A stretch of 12,500 nt of DNA from Halisarca cf. caerulea (taxonomy: Eukaryota > Porifera > Demospongiae > Chondrillida > Halisarcidae). The notes beneath the pieces are model-generated. The model had not been told where the DNA came from, did no database searches, and worked only from the letters and a program-made list of their open reading frames with translations. This document shows, in pieces, positions 6,784 through 12,500 of this stretch. Numbering within the stretch: the stretch's first letter is position 1; each line of letters opens with the position of its first letter. The translations under genes and the position numbers were made by a program. The DNA lies in the NCBI GenBank assembly GCA_963170055.1, contig CAUJGJ010000085.1, positions 2,210,201-2,222,700 on the forward strand, read 5' to 3'.

Positions 6784-9700
6784 TTACATTATCCGTAGTC
6801 CAAATCGTTCCAATAACAATTCAGCATGTTCAGGCAAAGCTTTCTCAATAACCTCCTGTGACACTATCATGTCTGCAGTGCTGAAATTCTTGGCCTTACG
6901 AAGAATACAGCTTTTGTTTACATGATAATATACATTCCCGTACTTTTGCCGCTGCTGGCCATCTGCATCAACGTATGATCGAAAATCCTTGTGTTGTACA
7001 ACTAAATCAAAGGGGGGGATTGGAGGCTTGTTAAATCTCAATCTGCATCCAAAACAGGTTGTGATGTTACCACTCAGAAACATCACAATGTAGCATACTG
7101 GGTTAGATGACCCTGCTGACTGACCCTTATGCAAGTAAGGACCCCTGACTAGGGTACCAGGGGTGTGCAATGGTGGAGGAGGAGCTGATACAATTGTGTG
7201 ATACCCCAAATTTTGTGGAAATGTGGCAAGCATAGGGGGACCAGGATAAGATGTTCCTGTAGTATTTGGAGAAGGTGAGAAGGCTGTGAATGTTCCTGGA
7301 GTATGCTGAGCAGTGTAAAGGATAGGTGATGGTCCTGGAGTGTAATGGCAGGTGGTAAAAACAGAAGATGATCCTGGAGTATGCTGAGTGATGCCAGAAA
7401 TAGATGTCCCAGGGGTGTGTGGAGTACTGTAAGAGGCTGAATATCTAGCAGAAACAGAATATGGCACAGAACTATTATGAGCAGAGGCAGTATCATGAGA
7501 AATACCAGAAACAGAGGACGGCCATAGAGTATGCTGACCAGCGTACGAGCTAGAAGATGGTCCTGGAGTAGTGACGGAGACAGATGATGGTCCTGGAGTA
7601 GTGACGGAGACAGATGATGGTACTGGAGTAGTGATGGAGACAGACGATGGTCCTGGAGTAGTGACGGAGACAGATGATGTTCCTGGTGTAGTGACGGAGA
7701 TGGATGATGGTGACCATCGTTGAGTAGTGACGGAGACAGATGATACTCCTGGAGTAGTAATGGAGAGGGATGATGGTCCTGGAGTAGTAACGGAGAGGGA
7801 TGATGGTTCTGGAGTAGTAACGGAGAGGGATGATGGTCCTGGAGCATGTTGAGCAGTGATAGAGGTAGAGGATGGTCCTGGAGTTTGCTGATTATTGACG
7901 TAAACAGGCAATGATCCTGGAGGACAAACTGTGGTGGAGACTGATGGTGATCCTGGAGTATGCTGAGCAGTGGTGGAAACAGAAAGTGACTTGTTTTCTC
8001 CTGGAGTGAACTGAAAACTTGATGTTTCAGTGGCCAAAAATTCGGCACTGTAGCTTATTGGAGCCACTTTTGTTGACTTCTTACGTGGTGGTCTGTTCCC
8101 CTTCTTCCCAGCACCAGGTGGCAGCCCATGCTTCCCCAGTGAAAGCAGGTTTGGCACTGTTCCACAGATGGATCCCAAAAAAGATCTCAGATCAGTGGCA
8201 CCATTGGCTTGTGCAACTGCCACTGTATGTGAGCATAGCGATAGTGATTGGAAGTGAAGGCAATGTGTGTCACAGATATATCTGGTTTGCTTAGCAGTGA
8301 CAGCATGAGGCTTGGAACCAGAGCGAGACAATACAAACCTGTCTTTGCTACTGCCACCTGGAATGTGAGACATTGACAACGTGTTGGCTAGAAGCTCTGA
8401 TGCCTTATTCCAAATCCCTTCTAAAGTATCTTCTGGAATATTTGGTATAATTGCCTTTGCTTCATCAACTGAGACTGACAAAAAGGCTGTCTTTGATGAT
8501 TGTGTATCCTTTTTCTGTTTCCCTTTGTTAAGCTTGGACGCAGAAGCTTTCTCTGAGCGAAACTGTCTGAAATTCAGAAGGTGCCGTGCACGCTGGTCTT
8601 CAGTCATCCGCCACCACCTTCCAGGCTCAGAAATTTCAAGGTGCTTGTACTGAGGTCTGAGAGTATACTCTCCTTCATCAATCAAAGCCTTTTCAACATC
8701 CCTTTGTTGCATTGCTACCAGCTGCTTCATTTCTGCATTAAATTGAGGGAGTTGTTTTTTTTTCCAATTAACTTTGTCTTTCAGAACCCGGTTGATTGAT
8801 TCATTTGCATTTGTGTAATAGGCTTTAGGTGGACTGCCTAACCCTGCTGCTTCACGGATTCCTCTGAGAGCTCCACTGCGTACATCATTGGCTTTGTACT
8901 TAGAAAACCAGGCATGAAAATTGATGTTCACCTGTATGTCTTCCTCCCTTTTCGCCCAAACTGGTTGAATTTGACGAAGACGCTCGTCAAATTCTTGCAC
9001 ATCTATGCTATCCACTAATCCCTCATGGTGGACTCCTGCTTCATCATCTGTGCCAAAAATATCCAATACATACTTCCTGATTACCGCCACAGGTATCTTC
9101 AATGCTTGTAGATGCCTTTCAATGTTGCCTTGCAAGTGTCTGAAGCATCGTAGCTGCAAGGCATGGTTGAACTGCTGTTGAACAGCTCTGATTAGATTAA
9201 CCTCACCGTCTGTCCCAACGGCGCGAACGTGTGCAAGGGTAGGCTGTAAACCAATGAGGGCTGACAAAAAGAAGTTATAATTTCTGAACTCCTTTTTGTA
9301 ATGGATTAGGATTGGCCCCAACATCCATGGGGATTGACCACTTCTGCGATGTTCCACAAGAAGATGCTGATAGACAATTGGTGTGACGTTAAAGTCACCC
9401 AAGTTGAAAGTAGGGTCAATACCCATAATGGCAAATTCATTTGGATCGCAACAGAATCTCTCCATGTCACCAAGCTGCTGATCAGTACATAGGATTGCCA
9501 TGGGTTCTGGGGCACAGGTGACCTCTTGTACGAACCTCTCATTCTTTTCTGCTTGTTTGCACTGTGCCATCATAACATAAAGTAGATCCTTCCCCACCGT
9601 GCCTGCACTTTTGGAGCTTGTACCTTGCTTCAGATTGTATGCCTGCTTTCTATTACGTGGGAGTTGCCCTACACTGCTGGCCTTCAGAAGCCCACCCTTG

Positions 9701-9905
9701 TACTCAGTTACATCATCTATGGCTTCTTTGGGTGATTTCAGTGTCAAAGCTGATGTGAGGTTCTTTCGAACACTTGAAGCTGTCCTGTAGTATGGCTTGT
9801 TTCCAGTAGTGTGATTCCCATGCGGACATACAAGAACTTCATGTTCAGGCACTTCATCAAATTTGTATGTGATCATGGCAATCTGTGTTTGGACTCCTTG
9901 ATGAT
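6784..9905 (-). CDS. MULE-type transposase-like protein, exon 3 (main exon) and gene overview
   Basis: The gene is join(10710-10638, 10560-10372, 9905-6784), read on the minus strand, giving 1127 codons plus TAA at 6786-6784. It resembles Mutator-like (MULE) DDE transposases widespread in invertebrate genomes. Residue numbers refer to the joined protein. The first catalytic-type Asp is in MGIDPTFNLGDF (D251). The second is in AVGTDGEVNL (D320). CFRHLQGNIE follows (C341, H344), and the candidate acidic third residue is in TNANESINRVL (E456). A SWIM-like Cys/His motif follows, CDTHC...LCSH (C632, C636, C645, H647), typical of MULE proteins. Residues about 705-990 are a Ser/Thr/Pro-rich repeat region. 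The last roughly 105 residues form a Cys/His domain (CFGC, YYHVNKSC) ending in ERFGLRIM. No frameshift or stop interrupts it. An ATG at 9876 could start a 1030-residue form, but the upstream exons fit in phase. It may be an active transposase, a recently dead one, or a domesticated host gene; no terminal inverted repeats were found. Confidence 0.85.
7555..7845 (-). repeat. 30-bp minisatellite inside the transposase-like coding region
   Basis: A 30-base unit (plus strand GTAGTGACGGAGACAGATGATGGTCCTGGA, with variants) repeats about nine times. One variant spacer near 7711-7735 (GACCATCGTTGAG) breaks the 30-base register. It encodes ten-residue repeats of the type VTTPGPSSVS. Because the unit is a multiple of three, the frame is kept. 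Looser TPG-containing repeats (QHTPGPSS) extend the pattern to about 7270-7990. Confidence 0.9.
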
Positions 9906-10045
9906 CTATAGGGTCAAATTAAAGAGGAAATGTTCATGAAAAAATGCCATGCATGCTGTTAGTCCAACCTTAGTGATACCATGCATAATTTTGAAAACTA
10001 TAATTATAGTAGATTCATGCAGTGGTAACAATATCCTATGTGCTC

Positions 10046-10126
10046 AAATTTTTGTGGGGTGAAACTTTTGATCGTGTTTTTTGCAGATTGGAGCCATGTA
10101 AAATTTTAAGCCTGCGAAAATTTAGG
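10046..10126. repeat. Possible small inverted-repeat element, weak
   Basis: CAAATTTTTGTGGGG on the left and CCTGCGAAAATTTA on the right are imperfect inverted repeats that differ mostly by transitions. They flank about 50 bases. Such AAATTTT(C/T)GNGG-edged sequences are common MITE remnants in invertebrate genomes. Support here is limited to the partial inverted symmetry. Confidence 0.3.
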
Positions 10127-10178
10127 TCACTCTCTTGTAAAATGACTAAAATGGCCATCAAAAGAACAAGGGTTTCTG

Positions 10179-10262
10179 TAGTCTCGCACCCAGACCCACA
10201 TCCCCCCACCATTTCTCGGCCAAGTAAAATGGCAGGCGGAAGTGGGTCTGGGTACAAGACTA
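10179..10262. mobile_element. 84-bp foldback MITE
   Basis: Two 36-base arms (10179-10214 and 10227-10262) are inverted copies with 30 of 36 positions matching, separated by a 12-base loop. The outer ends read TAGTCT(C/T)G(C/T)ACCCAGACCCA on each strand. A TA dinucleotide lies at both ends and could be the target duplication. It lies in intron 2 of the transposase-like gene. It is too small to encode protein and would be mobilised in trans. Confidence 0.8.
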
Positions 10263-10371
10263 GGGTTCCTGAGATGTACTGCAGCACCTTCGGTTATTTT
10301 GAAGGGTTTTTAATATACATAAACATAATAAAGTTTAGATCAATCAAATGAAGGTGCATCAAGTCACTCAC

Positions 10372-10560
10372 CAAGCACATACGCAGTGATTTTTCTGAAG
10401 CTCTTGTCAGTGCCATGTACTCTGTATACTCTTTTCAAGTTGAAAACTGTCTCACTACTTCCCTTAGCATTGCGTCCGCATTTAACAACTTTGGTAACTC
10501 TCTTACTGTTTCTTTGGACCGATATCACAGTAGTGTCCACACGATTGTTCCGCCATACCC
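10372..10560 (-). CDS. MULE-type transposase-like gene, exon 2
   Basis: This is a 189-base exon on the minus strand between acceptor GTAATTTAG and donor CTTG|GTGAGT. It is entered in phase 1, where the T from exon 1 plus GG gives Trp, and is left in phase 1, where G plus AT gives Asp. Only one of three frames is open. It encodes a basic segment beginning VWRNNRVDTT and ending RVHGTDKSFRKITAYVL, which leads directly into HQGVQTQIAMITYKF of the main exon. It matches no separate named domain; it is the N-terminal region preceding the DDE core. Confidence 0.7.
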
Positions 10561-10637
10561 CTAAATTACAAAATGTTCTTGTTCACACACCCATCAGTTC
10601 ATTGAGCCATTAGAATACTGAACCACCTTCCACCTAC
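10561..10637 (-). other. Intron 1 of the transposase-like gene, 77 bp
   Basis: A very short intron with donor CCTAT|GTAGGT and acceptor TTGTAATTTAG. It joins codons in phase 1. Its reality rests on the clean phase match and on the in-frame stops a read-through would meet. Confidence 0.6.
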
Positions 10638-10710
10638 ATAGGTTCCCATACTGTGCCATGTTTTCGTCGAACATGTTTGGCAGTGTATTCTCTAACAATG
10701 ACTCCTTCAT
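10638..10710 (-). CDS. MULE-type transposase-like gene, exon 1 with start codon
   Basis: The 73 coding bases start at ATG 10710-10708 and encode MKESLLENTLPNMFDENMAQ and a few more residues before the donor at 10637. An in-frame TGA lies 18 bases upstream of this ATG, so it is the first possible start in this frame. A competing frame through the same DNA does not join in phase to exon 2. No Kozak-like purine context stands out beyond A at -3. Confidence 0.6.
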
Positions 10711-10771
10711 TATTGTTTTTGCATGTCAATTGCATTTTGTATTGACTTTGTGATTTAATAATAATGAAGTG

Positions 10772-10818
10772 AAAAAAAAAAAAAAAAAAAAAAAAAAGTG
10801 TGTGTGTGTGTGTGTGTG
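10772..10818. repeat. A26 tract followed by TG microsatellite
   Basis: Twenty-six A residues (10772-10797) are followed directly by about 10 units of GT (10798-10818). On the minus strand the poly(T) is about 60 bases upstream of the transposase-like start codon. It could be a poly(A) tail remnant of a plus-strand retroposed sequence or a nucleosome-excluding promoter tract. Confidence 0.9.
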
Positions 10819-11178
10819 CATAAAACATACTGTGTGTTGTGACGACTCAGAAGTGGGATGGAAAAGTGCTGATTGATAATGAGTGAAGCCTCCAAAGTAC
10901 ACTTGAGCAGTCATGTGATTGTGTGGCTGTGTGGTTTCTCTCAGATGCCTTACATACATATAACAGGCTGAGTGTTGGTGGTAGATATTTTGAATGGTTA
11001 TTGTTCCTAAAGTGAAGTCTCCGCAGTGATTTAAAAGCTGAGAGACATGTTCTGCTGGCAGTTGTCCCCTTCACACTAGGACCTGACTGGCAAGTCTTTA
11101 GTTTGAGTAGGCTGGTTGGCTTTTTTGTTGTTTAAGCTTTCTGTGGTTAAAAGTGAGGATAACTTGTAAGTTTGTGTA
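10819..11178. other. No gene seen
   Basis: About 360 bases of mixed sequence. No exon on either strand is supported by both splice signals and a protein-like reading. No tRNA-like or repeat structure was found. Confidence 0.4.
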
Positions 11179-11838
11179 TCCCCTGTGTGGGCTGTACCCC
11201 ATGTACTGTAGGCTGTCCTGATACTGTCCCTGTGTGGGCTGTCCCCCATGTGCTGTAGCCTGTCCTGATACTGTCCCTGTGTGGGCTGTCCCCCATGTGC
11301 TGTAGCCTGTCCTGATACTCTCCCTGTGTGGGCTGTACCCCATGTACTGCAGGCTGTTCTGATACTCTCCCTGTGTGGGCTGTACCCCATGTGCTGTAGC
11401 CTGTCCTGATACTGTCCCTGTGTGGGCTGTCCCCCATGTACTGTAGGCTGTCCTGATACTGTCCCTGTGTGGGCTGTCCCCCATGTGCTGTAGCCTGTCC
11501 TGATACTGTCCCTGTGTGGGCTGTCCCCCATGTACTGTAGCCTGTCCTGATACTGTCCCTGTGTGGGCTGTACCCCATGTACTGCAGGCTGTCCTGATAC
11601 TGTCCCTGTGTGGGCTGTCCCCCATGTACTGCAGGCTGTCCTGATACTGTCCCTGTGTGGGCTGTACCCCATGTACTGCAGGCTGTTCTGATACTGTCCC
11701 TGTGTGGGCTGTCCCCCATGTGCTGTAGCCTGTCCTGATACTGTCCCTGTGTGGGCTGTCCCCCATGTACTGCAGGCTGTCCTGATACTGTCCCTGTGTG
11801 GGCTGTACCCCATGTACTGTAGGCTGTCCTGATACTGT
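11179..11838. repeat. 47-bp minisatellite, 14 copies
   Basis: A 47-base unit containing CTGATACTGTCCCTGTGTGG and then GCTGTCCCCCATGT repeats 14 times, from the first CTGTGTGGG at 11183 to the last at 11794. Copies differ mainly at four sites: CCCC or CCCCC (TACCCC/TCCCCC), GTACTG or GTGCTG, TGTAG or TGCAG, and CTGTCC or CTCTCC. The minus strand has no stop in any frame, so all three frames stay open. Because 47 is not a multiple of three, each frame encodes the same 47-residue super-repeat. Confidence 0.97.
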
Positions 11839-12029
11839 AGATATCTCCTCAGTCGAAGTACAGTAGGATTTCTTCTAGTTGTTTGGCTAAGACGTTTGAA
11901 CGTTTGTTGTTGTACGGAATGCTGCTCCTCTCCAGCCCTGCCTGGGGAGCAGTCTACACCAATTACTTGTACATGCTGTGGACCTTCTATGGTATGTCAC
12001 CCTCTGGGGATAAAAATTTTCAGTTTGCA

Positions 12030-12150
12030 GAAGTCGTCAAATTATCAAGTGACTCTTTGCATAATCTAGTATGTTGATTGTGCCTCCAAAGATGGTCAGG
12101 CTAGAGGAAGTGTTGGATTATTGAGGTGTTGGATTACAGAGGTTCCACTG
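12030..12150. repeat. Dispersed repeat, copy B
   Basis: This is the partner of copy A at 6040-6172, in the same orientation. It ends TTGGATTACAGAGGTTCCACTG. Differences are scattered substitutions plus one short deletion near the right end, consistent with old independent insertions. Confidence 0.8.
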
Positions 12151-12356
12151 TTTGTTTATTGTATTGATAATAGAAAGTATGAATTTACTGTAAACAGGAA
12201 TTTGTATCAGCAAATGTTTTCAAAACAATTGTCAAAGTTTACAAACATTGTGTTCAATGAATGTCCAACTGTAGCAGTTATGGTTCAATGTTTTGCAAGT
12301 GATTTGAGCATTTGGGGCTGCTCACCCCTCCCCCCACCCCAAAAACACCTCCATAT
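12151..12356. other. No gene seen
   Basis: AT-rich sequence with a short C-rich patch near 12327-12341. No coding exon is supported. Confidence 0.4.
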
Positions 12357-12464
12357 ACAGAACAACTTACTGTAATCCCATTGGTGTCCTTATTATAGAG
12401 GTTTCACTGTACAGGACAGCTTACTGTAGTCCCATTTGTGTCCTCATTATAGAGGTTTCACTGA
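12357..12464. repeat. Duplicated 54-bp unit of the AGAGGTTYCACTG family
   Basis: Two direct 54-base copies (12357-12410 and 12411-12464). Each reads ACAG(A/G)ACA(A/G)CTTACTGTA, then (A/G)TCCCATT(G/T)GTGTCCT, and ends ATTATAGAGGTTTCACTG. Read on the minus strand, the end of each unit matches the start of the 76-bp array at 29 of 35 positions (first copy against the first array unit). They therefore belong to one dispersed repeat family. Confidence 0.85.
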
Positions 12465-12500
12465 AGTTATTTATTCGTTGTTACTTCCTGTATGTGTGGC

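Larger units (their letters stand above)
9906..10371 (-). other. Intron 2 of the transposase-like gene
   Basis: This 466-base intron is read from 10371 to 9906, with consensus donor CTTG|GTGAGT and acceptor ACCCTATAG. The split codon (G plus AT) restores Asp. It contains an 84-bp foldback element and an AT-rich stretch with AAATTTTTGTGGGG-like ends near 10046-10125. Confidence 0.75.

Noticed and set aside
7149..8048. 299-codon minus-strand frame inside the transposase-like gene
   Set aside because: It is a shadow frame, open because the 30-bp repeat lacks stops in a second frame. The in-frame transposase reading is far better supported.
10634..10828. 64-codon minus-strand frame with an apparent Cys/His finger
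   Set aside because: It overlaps exon 1 of the transposase-like gene in another frame, begins in CA/T-tract DNA, and cannot be joined in phase to exon 2.
11883..12077. 64-codon plus-strand frame with hydrophobic residues and a possible GTATGT donor near 11993
   Set aside because: It has only a TTG start, no convincing acceptor, and runs into dispersed repeat copy B. None of its frames reads as a calponin-homology domain that would continue the EHBP1-like gene.

Overview
The window looks like metazoan, probably marine-invertebrate, nuclear DNA. Coding sequence is broken into short exons with GT-AG introns. The introns are packed with (TG)n microsatellites, minisatellites and small non-autonomous DNA transposons, and no bacterial-style operon is present. 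A sponge or another early-branching or lophotrochozoan invertebrate would fit, but the sequence alone does not fix the taxon.

Region 1 (about 358-4852, + strand) holds five consecutive exons of one host gene. Spliced in phase (358-411, 1316-1392, 2037-2138, 2398-2582, 3173-4852), they encode the second half of an N-terminal C2 (NT-C2) domain of the EHBP1 type, then a roughly 600-residue Ser/Thr/Glu/Pro-rich linker ending in a basic proline-rich motif. EHBP1 family proteins link endosomes to actin and Rab GTPases. The start lies upstream of the window. The calponin-homology and bMERB/coiled-coil parts expected of the family are not in the window and should lie downstream.

Region 2 (the introns of that gene) contains TG microsatellites, a 29-bp minisatellite, a 352-bp hAT-like MITE inserted inside a TG tract, opposed (TG)n/(CA)n arms that could pair in intron 3, and a pyrimidine-rich minisatellite intron.

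Region 3 (4853-6783) begins with a 76-bp tandem array that starts exactly at the apparent donor site of the last exon. A hairpin, a 26-bp array, a possible decayed minus-strand coding stretch, a copy of a dispersed repeat and a long TG tract follow.

Region 4 (6784-10710, - strand) is an apparently complete three-exon gene of 1127 codons, in phase across both introns, encoding a MULE-type DDE transposase-like protein with a SWIM-like zinc motif, a Ser/Thr/Pro repeat region and a conserved Cys/His C-terminal domain. It is antisense to the EHBP1-like gene and probably nested in one of its introns. Its own first intron is 77 bp; the second holds an 84-bp foldback element.

Region 5 (10711-12500) has poly(A)/TG, a 14-copy 47-bp minisatellite whose minus strand is open in all three frames, a second copy of the dispersed repeat, and a duplicated 54-bp unit. 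I found no RNA genes or CRISPR arrays. I see no clearly new biochemical system. The most interesting items are the intact nested transposase-like gene and the repeat structures sitting on splice sites.
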